Assembly (NCBI RefSeq): GCF_937912035.1
Contig: NZ_CALDPF010000022.1
Coordinates: forward strand, 111,785 to 175,784
Origin: an uncultured Bacteroides sp.
Lineage (GTDB): Bacteria; Bacteroidota; Bacteroidia; Bacteroidales; Bacteroidaceae
Direction of reading: 5' to 3'
Length of the DNA: 64,000 nt
Positions 29,106-37,093 of this stretch are shown one piece after another. The notes under the pieces are model-generated. The model worked only from the letters and a program-made list of their open reading frames with translations, ran no database searches and was not told the origin of the DNA. The translations under genes were made by a program, and so were the position numbers. Position 1 is the first letter of the stretch. The number at the start of each line of letters is the position of its first letter.

Positions 29106-29113
29106 CAAATATA
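29106..29113 (-). promoter_or_regulatory. -7 box for the GH29/CBM9/PNGase-like operon
   Basis: Minus-strand TATATTTG (TAnnTTTG) lies about 130 bases before ATG 28974. A TTTG occurs 13 bases upstream of it, which is shorter than the usual 19-21 base spacing. Confidence 0.35.
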
Positions 29114-29180
29114 ATAAAATCTTTTACAAATTCAGTACAATATAGGAAATATTCTACAAATTCAATTGAAAAGTATGAAA

Positions 29181-29283
29181 TTGTTCACGCAATGGTACAG
29201 AAAAGGCAGTTAGCGATTCGCTTACTGCCTGATTTTCAATGTATACCAGCCTGGACTTGAACCAGAGACCTCTAGATTATGAG
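29181..29283 (-). repeat. Left copy of 103-bp direct repeat: relic of tRNA-Met 3' half plus terminator (att-like)
   Basis: It aligns without gaps to 36991-37093 with 85 of 103 positions identical. It contains the tRNA 3' half from the anticodon loop (ATTATGAG on the plus strand) through the T arm to the acceptor end, and the tRNA terminator hairpin (GGCAGTTAGCG/CGCTTACTGCC, one mismatch). The 5' half of a tRNA is absent: after the anticodon loop the two sequences diverge abruptly. Substitutions in the acceptor end (GGTATAC for GGTCCAC) show it is no longer a functional tRNA part. Confidence 0.85.
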
Positions 29284-29371
29284 AACGATAAAATGATATT
29301 CTACGATAGTTTATTTTATTAATACTAGCTGAATATCAGGCAGTTATGAATTTCGCTATTTCTTATAAAAC

Positions 29372-29751
29372 TCATTTACAACCTTCAAGAATAAGATTGC
29401 GATTATACTTGGCCAGCGATGCGAGTATCTGCATGGTGAATCTGCCGACAACGGTAAAAGTATCAAAATTGTCCTGAAGGGAAACAAGCTTGATGCACCG
29501 TTGCTCAAGCTTTGCACAAAGGTCGAGCATTTCCTTAACGAATCCGCCTAATCGGTCAGGTCAGTAAATGCCAAGTGTCTCGCCGGAACACAAGTAATCC
29601 ATGCAAAAAATCAGATCTTCACACTTGAACTCCTTTCCGGAGATTTTGTCCGTGAAGATACGGATGCATCCGGCATTGTTCAGTCATCTTCCTGAGAAGA
29701 GAGGTTCTGTTCTCTCTTACTCACCATGGCGTATCCTATTTTTTCTCCCAT
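29372..29751 (-). pseudogene. Decayed serine recombinase (resolvase/invertase), catalytic domain only
   Basis: Read from ATG 29751 in changing frames, the pieces join into a resolvase catalytic domain: MGEKIGYAMVSKREQNL with the expected catalytic Ser, then NNAGCIRIFTDKISGKE, then PDRLGGFVKEMLDLCAKLEQ, VSLQDNFDTFTVVGRFTMQ and ILASLAKYNRNLIL. At least two in-frame stops and frameshifts interrupt it, and the conserved R-x-D-R-L-G-R region is damaged. It stops at TGA 29372-29374 before the DNA-binding helix-turn-helix, so it cannot be functional. It lies just inside the left tRNA repeat, as expected for a recombination gene of the island. Confidence 0.8.
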
Positions 29752-30222
29752 AATTCTAAAATATACTTAATTTTTTAAAGTTAGCTGGTTTAGATTTAAA
29801 AGCAAGAAAAAAGCCATTTATAAATAATGTATAGGACATTTTTTCACTATCTATAGTAAACTATAGTTTATTTTAGACTTTGTAAAGCGCAATTTAGAAA
29901 GAAGGGATATGTTTAAGATGAGTAATTGTATCTGGTTATTACTCAATAATATAACGACAAAACGTCAGAAATATGTATGAACTCCTAAAGGATACATTCT
30001 AAAAGGTGAAGATTTAACCCTTTATTGTTTTTAAACCTGTTGGAGGTATAAATAAATGGTATTTCTTCTTTTTTTGATGTAATTGTTTCCAATATTCCAC
30101 ATAGCCTTGGCTAAAGGCACAAGGCTACTCCCAAGGTACAACATTTTCAACGAACGGTAAGGGTAGCAAAACTCAAATCAGATAATTTACTGATAGGTTA
30201 TATATTCGAGCCGATTAATTTA
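29752..30222. other. Gene-free stretch inside the island
   Basis: 471 bases without a convincing gene. It includes a perfect 14-base palindrome TAAACTATAGTTTA at 29857-29870, preceded by another CTATAG at 29851. No terminator with a clear T-run was found for the receptor gene that ends at 30223. Confidence 0.5.
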
Positions 30223-32802
30223 TCATTTAATGATTATAGAGAATAATAGTTGTCTGCCTCGCAAAGAACGCTGGCATTCAAATGAGGATAATTGTGAATA
30301 GGTTGTATAGTTATAATGTCGTTTATTCAATATGTTAATTAATGATGCTGAGAGTTCAATTCTTTTTGATGGCTTAAATGTAAGTTTTGTATCGAGCATA
30401 AATAAATTCTTGAACTTATCTTCCATTATTTCATTACGATAGTGCATGCCACTGATTTCCCATTGCCACTTGCTTGTGGGAACAATGTTAAGACTCAGTT
30501 CATTTGTCATGGTAGATAACCATGGAGTTGAAGTCTCGTTCATTGTGATAGTGTTGGCATAATAATCAATCACGTAGTCAAAACTTAGCCATCTGCAAGG
30601 TGAACCATTAATCTTACCTCCAATGCTCCAACCTGTATTTACGGAATTTACCAATGACTGTTGAGAAAGAAGATCTGATGAATTTCTTGTAAAAGTACCA
30701 TTAATGGCGAAATTTCCACTCATGAAGTCAAGTGTTTTGGAGATACTACCCATTGCCAATAATATTTTAGAATCATTGTCAGCCTCTTTATAATTATACA
30801 TCACATAATTCCCATAAACCATCTGTGACATCATGTATGGCAAATGGCTCCAGGAATGCATCACGAGGGCATTCGCAAAGAGTCCATGTCTTGTATGTTT
30901 ATAATTGATACTTCCCGATAAGTTTTGTGAAGACAGGTTGTAGAAGTTATCCACTCCGGATTGCAATGTGCGATAATTGTTCATTATCAATCCCGAATGT
31001 ACCATATTAAGATTCATTGGAGAACGTCCTAGACCACCTCTGATAGAACCCGAAAAACGATTGTTTGGTTTCCAAGTAAAACTCAGCAATGGGGAGAAAT
31101 AAGCTTCATCATGGTTCTCTATTACTTTATTGAAAGAATAGTGGGCATAGCTGACAGGCAGATTAAGTGTAATGTCAACTTTTCGTATCCAGTATTCAAT
31201 CTTCGGTATAACATAGGTTGTAAATGAATTGGTGTGAATCGCATTATTGGTTATGCCCGGCAACTCCTCTGGTATATTTATCAATTCAGAATTCATCGAA
31301 CGCCAATATCCTTTTATTCCTCCATCCAGACTGATTGTGATTCCTTTCATGTTAAATGCATACGCAGCACTTTCTTGAGTATAAAAAGCATAATCATCTA
31401 CATATTGAGCGTATGGATTACCATTCACACCAATCTTCAATGTTTGCGGCAATGACTCCCATTCGTTATTGCTTACAAAAGTAACCAGATGTTTCTCCTT
31501 AAAACGCTTGATCATTTTGAATCTGTTGCTGATAAAATAATCCGGCAACTCTGCTGACTGCGTATTGGTGAGCGAACCCGTAGTATTGAAATCTATATTA
31601 TTCCAGTCTATATTGGTAAGTAATGTATTGTTGATGAATACAGTTTTTTTGTTTTGTTCGTATATGAATTTCCCGCTAAGAGAGTGTTCTCGCTCAATAC
31701 CTTCCTGCTTTTCAGTAATAACCTGATTGCCTTCTTCAAGGAAGTAGGTAGTTACATTGGAAGCATCTGCCGTCAAACGATTATAGGAATAATCGATATT
31801 AAATTTGAATTCTCCGTTTTTAAGTTTCCACAAATTGTTTGTGGAGGTAATAAACGAACGGTTGAATCGTACGTATCTGTCATTCAGCGAGAGTACTTTT
31901 GGCAGGCTCAAATCTATGTACCTCTCAAGTTCAGTCTCCTTGCGATTATTTACAAAGTCCGTATTATATACAGATAAATCTTCTCCTATATTGTTTGTAC
32001 TGATAGTGGTAATGCTTTGAAATGATGGTTTTACAGCCATGGCAAAGAATTCTCCATCCCATAGACCACCTTCAGGAAGCCAGGACAAACCACCACCAGC
32101 GTCACCGTGTAGGTTCCAACTGACTTTTGCCTTATCTTTCAGTTTGAGGTTTATCGCGGCTTTGCTTGAGAAACTGACACCTGAAAGTACCTGCATTGGC
32201 TGATGGTTTTCCAACACTTCAATGGCTCCAATATCCTCATGTCTTATACCATTGGTTGCCACACCGTATTTACCGCCGAGAAGGTCAGAGCCTTCTATAT
32301 AAAATTTATTGATGTCCTCTCCTTGATATTGAATCTTACCATTACGAGATACATTTATACCCGGCATACGATTTAAGACATCACCGATTGAGCGGTCTTG
32401 GACTTGAGCAAAACTGCCTACATAATAAGTCACCGTATCTCCTTGTTCCCTAATTTTATCTGCTTTAATAGCTACTTCTTTTAGTTGAATCGATTGCGGT
32501 TCCATTAAGATTGTAAGTGGAAATTTCGCATTTTCAAGAGATATACTCTGTTTTGCATATCCCAACATCGAAACTTTCAAAACATATCCCTTTATTGATG
32601 GCAAATGCATAGAAAATGATCCATCAGGGGCTGTTGTGGCAAATTTAATTATTTTCCCACTAGCATCTTGCACGATAGCGGATGCTGAAACCAAAGGCTC
32701 GTTATCTTCAGTACTGATTACTTTACCGCATACATCTGTCTGAGCTACGGCAAAGAATGAGTTAGATATTGATAACAAGCATATAACAAATAGTTTTTTC
32801 AT
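30223..32802 (-). CDS. TonB-dependent receptor-like outer-membrane protein partnered with GLPGLI protein
   Basis: 859 residues. Signal peptide (MKKLFVICLLSISNSFFAVA), carboxypeptidase-regulatory-like domain (about 22-108, VCGKVISTEDNEPLVSASA), plug-like domain (about 115-215, GDVLNRMPGINVSRNGKIQY, FYIEGSDLLGGKYGV, IEVLENHQPMQVL) and a long barrel ending LFSIIIK. It is shorter than SusC and lacks the SusC plug signature, and there is no SusD next to it, so it is a receptor for some non-glycan or unknown ligand. Its start overlaps the GLPGLI gene stop by four bases (ATGA), which indicates translational coupling. Confidence 0.88.
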   Translation of the reverse strand: MKKLFVICLLSISNSFFAVAQTDVCGKVISTEDNEPLVSASAIVQDASGKIIKFATTAPDGSFSMHLPSIKGYVLKVSMLGYAKQSISLENAKFPLTILMEPQSIQLKEVAIKADKIREQGDTVTYYVGSFAQVQDRSIGDVLNRMPGINVSRNGKIQYQGEDINKFYIEGSDLLGGKYGVATNGIRHEDIGAIEVLENHQPMQVLSGVSFSSKAAINLKLKDKAKVSWNLHGDAGGGLSWLPEGGLWDGEFFAMAVKPSFQSITTISTNNIGEDLSVYNTDFVNNRKETELERYIDLSLPKVLSLNDRYVRFNRSFITSTNNLWKLKNGEFKFNIDYSYNRLTADASNVTTYFLEEGNQVITEKQEGIEREHSLSGKFIYEQNKKTVFINNTLLTNIDWNNIDFNTTGSLTNTQSAELPDYFISNRFKMIKRFKEKHLVTFVSNNEWESLPQTLKIGVNGNPYAQYVDDYAFYTQESAAYAFNMKGITISLDGGIKGYWRSMNSELINIPEELPGITNNAIHTNSFTTYVIPKIEYWIRKVDITLNLPVSYAHYSFNKVIENHDEAYFSPLLSFTWKPNNRFSGSIRGGLGRSPMNLNMVHSGLIMNNYRTLQSGVDNFYNLSSQNLSGSINYKHTRHGLFANALVMHSWSHLPYMMSQMVYGNYVMYNYKEADNDSKILLAMGSISKTLDFMSGNFAINGTFTRNSSDLLSQQSLVNSVNTGWSIGGKINGSPCRWLSFDYVIDYYANTITMNETSTPWLSTMTNELSLNIVPTSKWQWEISGMHYRNEIMEDKFKNLFMLDTKLTFKPSKRIELSASLINILNKRHYNYTTYSQLSSFECQRSLRGRQLLFSIIIK

Positions 32803-33674
32803 TCTCTATAGTCTGTTTCAAGGAAATCAATATCTGTTACTACTTTCTCAACTGGAGCACCTGCTTTTGCGTGATTCTTGCTTCCAGGATAATTATTGAT
32901 AATGGAACTGGTAAAAGAACTTTGATTTTCAAGGGCTTTTCTTTTGTGACGTAACAATTCTTTTCTTTCGATTTTTTCATATCTTTCTGGAGAATAGATA
33001 GGGATGATTTCCTTCGAACTTGTCTCAATACCTGTTGCCATAAAAGAGTGTTGTCCACTTGCTTCGGATGCTTCGAGAATTAATCCGGGAAGACCACAAA
33101 GTTTCCAGGGACCATCCTGAACTGGTATCTCTGGTGTAAACCATACAGTCCATTGGCGACCATGATACTTTGTGGTTGCCATAACACATTGATATCCTAA
33201 TACGGTTTTAGTGGAATCTGCTATATTCCATTCCATATCACCTAATTGATCTGTATAACATCCTGATTCAAGACCCCCAATTAATTCATAGACACTAATG
33301 GTTGATTCCAATCTGTTTTTGAATACATAAATATCACCTTTCTTATGGGGTACTAAATCATAATTGCCTGTTCTGGCTACTTCGCCCATTACAGCTTTAA
33401 GCATCTGATGGTATTGTTGCCTTCCGGATGGAGTAGATGTCAATGAGTCAAGATATTCACTTACAGGGGGATAAAATTTAGAATGAGAAGCATTTGAAAG
33501 AAGAACAAACTCATTTTCACGCTCAGATACTTCACTGCCACCACGCAAGAATACTTCGTGATACTTATAACTGACCTTAATATCAGCCTTTGGATTTTCA
33601 CTCTTCTTTTTTGCAGAGAGAGTAAAAGGAATCGCAAGTAGAACTACTAAAATATAAATTACACTTCTTTTCAT
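32799..33674 (-). CDS. GLPGLI family protein
   Basis: 291 residues with a signal peptide (MKRSVIYILVVLLAIPFTLS). The family signature is present: QDGPWKLCGLPGLILEA (about residues 188-204), preceded by YQCVMATTKYHGRQWTVWFT. GLPGLI proteins are exported Bacteroidetes proteins of unknown function that are often encoded next to a TonB-dependent receptor with a carboxypeptidase-regulatory domain, as here, where the gene overlaps the receptor by four bases. It lies 120 bases downstream of the TetR-type regulator on the same strand. Confidence 0.92.
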   Translation of the reverse strand: MKRSVIYILVVLLAIPFTLSAKKKSENPKADIKVSYKYHEVFLRGGSEVSERENEFVLLSNASHSKFYPPVSEYLDSLTSTPSGRQQYHQMLKAVMGEVARTGNYDLVPHKKGDIYVFKNRLESTISVYELIGGLESGCYTDQLGDMEWNIADSTKTVLGYQCVMATTKYHGRQWTVWFTPEIPVQDGPWKLCGLPGLILEASEASGQHSFMATGIETSSKEIIPIYSPERYEKIERKELLRHKRKALENQSSFTSSIINNYPGSKNHAKAGAPVEKVVTDIDFLETDYRE

Positions 33675-33794
33675 ATTATTTCAATGTCTTAAAACCGGAT
33701 TCTTTCTTTATTCACACTCGTATGAACGACAGTGCTAAATACAAGAGAGAATATTAAATAACAACTGGAAAGATTCATGGATTATATTATACCG

Positions 33795-34394
33795 TCATTT
33801 GAGAAGAGCATAAATATAGTCGTAATTTTGTTTCAGTCTGTCTATGTCGTAACCTCTCTCCGTGAATACACCATCGAAAGCCCTACCTAGATAACAGTCT
33901 CCGTATAAATAGCTGATGCTGTCGGAATCCAAATGACTTCTTATTTCACCTGTAGAAATGGCATTTTCGATAACGGATTTCCAGATTCGCAAATCTTCCT
34001 CATACCATCTGGCGCATTGTTCCTTAAAATCTGGTATATAAGTCAAGGCTGAATTTTCAATACGCATCAAGGCCTCGTTCATATTCATAATGCCAGTGTC
34101 CAACATCTGTTCCTTTTCCCGTTTCAGTATCTCAATGAAATAATTATAAAAAGAACAAAGAGACAATTTATAGGCATCAGGTACAGTTTTTATAGATGAT
34201 GTACCGTATACGTAGGTATGGATGACCTCTCTGAACAGACCTTCCTTGTTCTTGAAATAACATATCATAGAACCCCGACTTATACCTATTTTCTTCTCCA
34301 GTACACTGAAAGACACGCGGTCATAAGGCATGGTGGCAAACAGCCTGAACGCTTCTATTAGTATTTTCTGCCTGCTTATTTCTCCTTTGCTCAT
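33795..34394 (-). CDS. TetR/AcrR-family transcriptional regulator
   Basis: 199 residues. The N-terminal helix-turn-helix is visible (SRQKILIEAFRLFATMPYDR, then SFSVLEKKIGISRGSMICYF, KNKEGLFREVI), and the C-terminal ligand domain is all-helical. The open frame reaches back to a GTG at 34457, but a -7 box at 34419-34426 lies inside that extension, so ATG 34394 is chosen. It is transcribed toward the GLPGLI and TonB-receptor genes and probably represses its own promoter and theirs. The perfect palindrome TTTTGTACAAAA at 34472-34483 is a candidate operator. The inducer is unknown. Confidence 0.9.
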   Translation of the reverse strand: MSKGEISRQKILIEAFRLFATMPYDRVSFSVLEKKIGISRGSMICYFKNKEGLFREVIHTYVYGTSSIKTVPDAYKLSLCSFYNYFIEILKREKEQMLDTGIMNMNEALMRIENSALTYIPDFKEQCARWYEEDLRIWKSVIENAISTGEIRSHLDSDSISYLYGDCYLGRAFDGVFTERGYDIDRLKQNYDYIYALLK

Positions 34395-34418
34395 ACTTAT
34401 GTTTATTTTTACACTATG

Positions 34419-34426
34419 CAAAGATA
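34419..34426 (-). promoter_or_regulatory. -7 box for tetR-GLPGLI-receptor unit
   Basis: Minus-strand TATCTTTG (TAnnTTTG) lies 25 bases before ATG 34394 and supports that start over GTG 34457. Confidence 0.45.
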
Positions 34427-34471
34427 GGAAATATAACGACATGAATAAATTTATCACATGTATATATTATT

Positions 34472-34483
34472 TTTTGTACAAAA
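34472..34483. promoter_or_regulatory. Candidate operator palindrome upstream of TetR gene
   Basis: TTTTGTACAAAA is a perfect 12-base palindrome about 50 bases upstream of the -7 box of the TetR gene. Autorepression is typical of TetR-family proteins, but binding is only inferred. Confidence 0.35.
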
Positions 34484-34918
34484 TACGTATTATATTGAAT
34501 TTTATTTCTATTTTTACCATATAATGACCGTTATAATATAACTATTTGGAATACACAATTAATAGCTACATGCTGCTAATTAGCTAAATAAGTTCTAAAA
34601 ACTACATTCAGTTTTAAAGTTCATTTTCAATATGTGTGTTTCCCCAATAGAGCTATTGAAAGATTTTATGAAAAGATATTTCTGTCATAGCAGGAAAAGG
34701 GATTGGAACTATTTCCCCGCAATTATCTTTTCTGTTTATGGTTATAAGAAATCTTCTAAAGATACGGAGGTAATGTTTGCCACAATTTCGGAAGGACTGG
34801 TTCACTTATATTCATGAAGTATAATAACGATAAAAACAAATCTATTGGCAGAGTTGAGTAAAGAATGGTTCAACTCTGCTGAAAGGTGATTGAGTAAATA
34901 ATATTAAAATAAAGAACA

Positions 34919-35286
34919 ATGAAAAATAATAGAAAATACATTCTGCATCTACATTTGCTGCGGTAGCCGGATATAATGTATATACTTCACAACATGAGAA
35001 AACAATGTCGGACCTTGCATTGGCTAATGTGGAAGCATTACCGCAAGATGAATATTTTGTGTATTTGCTGTTTTCCGGTCGTACAGTAAAACAATTCCCG
35101 GAAGAAACCTTTCTTGCCTCGCACATTCTGGTCTTGAATAACCGTAGAGAGAAAATCAAGAGCCTTGAAACCGACAGGCTTAACATCTCAATAGCTGTAG
35201 CGAGTGAACAACGGCGTATTTATGCCATAGCCAAGAATCCGGAAACGGGAGAATATGAGGTGGGGTATTATTCTTTTACAAAATAA
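34919..35286 (+). pseudogene. Chimeric relic: NVEAL leader fused to the last blade of a beta-propeller lipoprotein
   Basis: It begins ATG AAA AAT at 34919 as MKNNRKYI. A shift of frame within about 30 bases is then needed to continue ASTFAAVAGYNVYTSQ, then MSDLALANVEAL, which is the hallmark of the small exported NVEAL family of Bacteroides. After NVEAL the frame runs straight into PQDEYFVYLLFSGRTV, ASHILVLNNRREKIKSLETD and RRIYAIAKNPETGEYEVGYY. That part matches the C-terminal end of the intact propeller protein encoded at 35391-36428 (DKYIYVLYSGKNF, KILYAIAYNPD). The signal part is frameshifted and the middle of the propeller is missing, so the product is unlikely to be made or exported normally. 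An internal ATG at 35005 leaves 93 residues open. Confidence 0.7.
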
Positions 35287-35390
35287 ATAAGGGAGATAAC
35301 AATAAAAGTATATTGGCTGATGGCTTTGATTTTAGGCTGTTTGGCTGATTATGGTACAAATTGAGAAACATTATTAACTATTTTTTCATT

Positions 35391-36428
35391 ATGAGTAATT
35401 TTATAAAGTGTTTTGGCATATTATTATTTTCATCAATCGTCATAGGCTGTAAACAAAACAGTCAAAATATGGTAGAAAAGATTCCCTTGAAATGTAACAT
35501 AATTGATGATGATTATTTATTGGGGAATCCATCTCTTATAGCAGTGTCTAATTCAAATATGGTGATTGTTGACATGTCTCAAGATAGTTTGATTCATGTA
35601 TTTAAGTTACCGGATTGTAACTATGTAGGTAAATGTGGAATAATGGGACAAGGACCAAGCGAATTTACAATGGTATCATCATTATTTGATTATAAAGACA
35701 ACGAATTTGGAATTTATGACCCCAACAAGAAAGAAATAAACTTACTTGACATTAGCGGTAGTAATTTGAAGTTATTGCCTTACATAAGTATGGATAACAC
35801 ATATCTTCATTATGATATCCAGCCTGTTTCCGACAAACGTTTTATAGGAACCGGAATCTATGAAAAAGGGCGTTTCTGTATATTGGATAACACAGGTAAG
35901 ATGAAAGGCTTGTATGGACAATGGCCGGCTAGGGATAAGCAGGAAGCAGAAACCAACAACCGTATTAAGGCACAGGCTTATATGGGAGGATTTGCAGTCA
36001 GTCCTTCAGGTAAAAAAATGATAGCCTATACTATGACAGCAGATATGATTGAACTTTATGACTTTAGCGGTGATAGTATTCGTAAGATTACTGATTTATA
36101 CAAATCGTACCCAAATTATAATTACAAAACTGGTTCGGAAAGTTTTACAGGTACTTCCAAGAAGACACCTTTCTGTTATTTATATGCAACATGTACGGAT
36201 AAATATATTTATGTATTATATTCCGGAAAAAATTTTCAGGAACATTCAACAAATGCAATGAATGGTAATATCATATATGTTTATGATTGGAACGGAGAGA
36301 ATTTGTGTCAGTATGAGCTGGATATGAATTTACAGAATATTTGTATAGACAAGACAGGTAAGATCTTATATGCTATAGCTTATAATCCTGACCCTGCAAT
36401 AGTGAAAATTTTATTACCAAATCATTAG
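35391..36428 (+). CDS. Six-bladed beta-propeller lipoprotein (BF3164-like/TolB-like)
   Basis: 345 residues. The frame is open from a TTG at 35361, but ATG 35391 starts a lipoprotein signal (CFGILLFSSIVIGCKQNSQN, acylated Cys in IGC). Repeated beta-blade elements follow (SLIAVSNSNMVIVDMSQDSL, YVGKCGIMGQGPSEF, FCILDNTGKMKGLYG, KYIYVLYSGKNF, NIIYVYDWNGENL, KILYAIAYNPDP). The G-Q-G-P-x-E-F motif after the first blade is typical of this Bacteroidales family. Such proteins are commonly encoded next to NVEAL peptides, as in the relic just upstream, but their role is not known. It is flanked on both sides by broken relatives. Confidence 0.85.
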   Translation: MSNFIKCFGILLFSSIVIGCKQNSQNMVEKIPLKCNIIDDDYLLGNPSLIAVSNSNMVIVDMSQDSLIHVFKLPDCNYVGKCGIMGQGPSEFTMVSSLFDYKDNEFGIYDPNKKEINLLDISGSNLKLLPYISMDNTYLHYDIQPVSDKRFIGTGIYEKGRFCILDNTGKMKGLYGQWPARDKQEAETNNRIKAQAYMGGFAVSPSGKKMIAYTMTADMIELYDFSGDSIRKITDLYKSYPNYNYKTGSESFTGTSKKTPFCYLYATCTDKYIYVLYSGKNFQEHSTNAMNGNIIYVYDWNGENLCQYELDMNLQNICIDKTGKILYAIAYNPDPAIVKILLPNH

Positions 36429-36528
36429 TCCCTGCTAAAAAATATAATGTCCGGCATTTTGTTGGCACGTGATGAAGATATTAATTTTATAGTTTTTGAT
36501 TTCAAGGATTTTTTAAAACCATATTTAT

Positions 36529-36829
36529 ATGTATAAATTGGGACTATTTTTTATATGTCTGTCTTATTTCTTTGTTCTTGTCAAAACAGAAAAGAGGTCA
36601 TAGAACTTGCCTTATCCCATGATTCCGTAAGGATGAATGATGATTTTATAATTGGTTCTCCAATAAAAATGCATTGTTTGAATAATGATTTGCTTATTAT
36701 CAATGCAAAATTAGAAAGGACATTTCATTGGATAAAGATTTCAGAATGTAAGTATATGGGGGGATTGGATATTTAGGACAAGGTCCTAACGAACTATTGA
36801 ATAATAATATTAAAAACAAAATTTTATAA
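36529..36829 (+). pseudogene. Truncated, doubly frameshifted beta-propeller lipoprotein
   Basis: Start MYKLGLFFI at 36529. A shift at the T6 run near 36549 leads into MSVLFLCSCQNRKEV, a lipoprotein signal with Cys. The frame continues SHDSVRMNDDFIIGSPIKMH and ISECKYMG, and a second shift at a G6 run (36758-36763) is needed to reach GIGYLGQGPNELLNNN, which aligns with YVGKCGIMGQGPSEF of the intact neighbour. It then stops at TAA 36827-36829 after about 95 residues, so most blades are missing. Both breaks lie in homopolymers, but the missing C-terminal two thirds makes it a true relic. Confidence 0.75.
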
Positions 36830-36953
36830 AAATCATCAATCAAGGTGAAAATAGAATATATTTGAATTTATTTAACCGCCAAAGAAGCTACATTAGCTAC
36901 ATATATTAATGAGTAATATTATAAGACTACATGGAACTTCATAGAAATTCTAT

Positions 36954-36989
36954 GCGTAAACATAATCAACTCAAACAGTTTGTTTACGC
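36954..36989. repeat. Inverted repeat just inside the right island end
   Basis: GCGTAAACA (36954-36962) pairs with TGTTTACGC (36981-36989), with 18 bases between. It ends immediately before the right copy of the 103-bp repeat starts at 36991. It could be a terminator for plus-strand transcription, or part of the old recombination site. Confidence 0.4.
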
Positions 36990-36990
36990 A

Positions 36991-37093
36991 TTGTTTTCGC
37001 AAGGGCATAAAAAAAGCAGTTAGCAAATTGCTAACTGCTTGATTCTCAATGTGGACCAGCCTGGGCTTGAACCAGGGACCTCCAGATTATGAG
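36991..37093 (-). repeat. Right copy of 103-bp direct repeat (tRNA-Met 3' half and terminator)
   Basis: Ungapped partner of 29181-29283 (85 of 103 identical). It comprises the downstream flank and terminator of the intact tRNA-Met gene and that tRNA's 3' half as far as the anticodon loop. Confidence 0.85.
37014..37040 (-). terminator. Terminator of tRNA-Met
   Basis: AAGCAGTTAGCAA pairs with TTGCTAACTGCTT, a near-perfect stem with a tiny loop, followed on the minus strand by a T-run (A-run at 37008-37015). Confidence 0.85.

Larger units (their letters stand above)
34395..34918. other. Intergenic region between TetR gene and NVEAL relic
   Basis: About 520 bases. It contains the palindrome TTTTGTACAAAA (34472-34483) next to AATACGTATT, and an inverted repeat CAGAGTTGA/TCAACTCTG at 34849-34878 without a T-run. 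A 61-residue open frame at 34632-34817 (plus) has a protein-like composition (FPAIIFSVYGYKK, MFATISEGLVHLYS) but no recognisable family. It may be a gene remnant and is not called. Confidence 0.5.
29284..37093. mobile_element. Putative degenerate integrated island bounded by tRNA-Met repeats
   Basis: The 7.8-kb block lies between a broken 3' half of tRNA-Met and the complete tRNA-Met gene, both in the same orientation. This is the arrangement left when an element enters a tRNA gene and restores it with its own 3' copy. It separates glycan genes on the left from housekeeping genes on the right. Contents are accessory: a decayed serine recombinase, a TonB receptor/GLPGLI/TetR module, and intact and broken beta-propeller and NVEAL genes. 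No tyrosine integrase is present, so the original integration enzyme is lost or was supplied in trans. A local duplication is the alternative explanation. Confidence 0.55.

Noticed and set aside
34395..34457. Longer TetR start at GTG 34457
   Set aside because: The extension contains the -7 box at 34419-34426 and adds residues not typical of TetR N-termini.
34632..34817. 61-residue open frame in the island
   Set aside because: Protein-like in parts, but no start signal, no family and no operon. It may be a remnant, and support is too weak to call a gene.
36529..36829. Phase-variable propeller gene controlled by T6/G6 tracts
   Set aside because: Restoring both frames still leaves a product of about 95 residues lacking most blades, so switching would be pointless.
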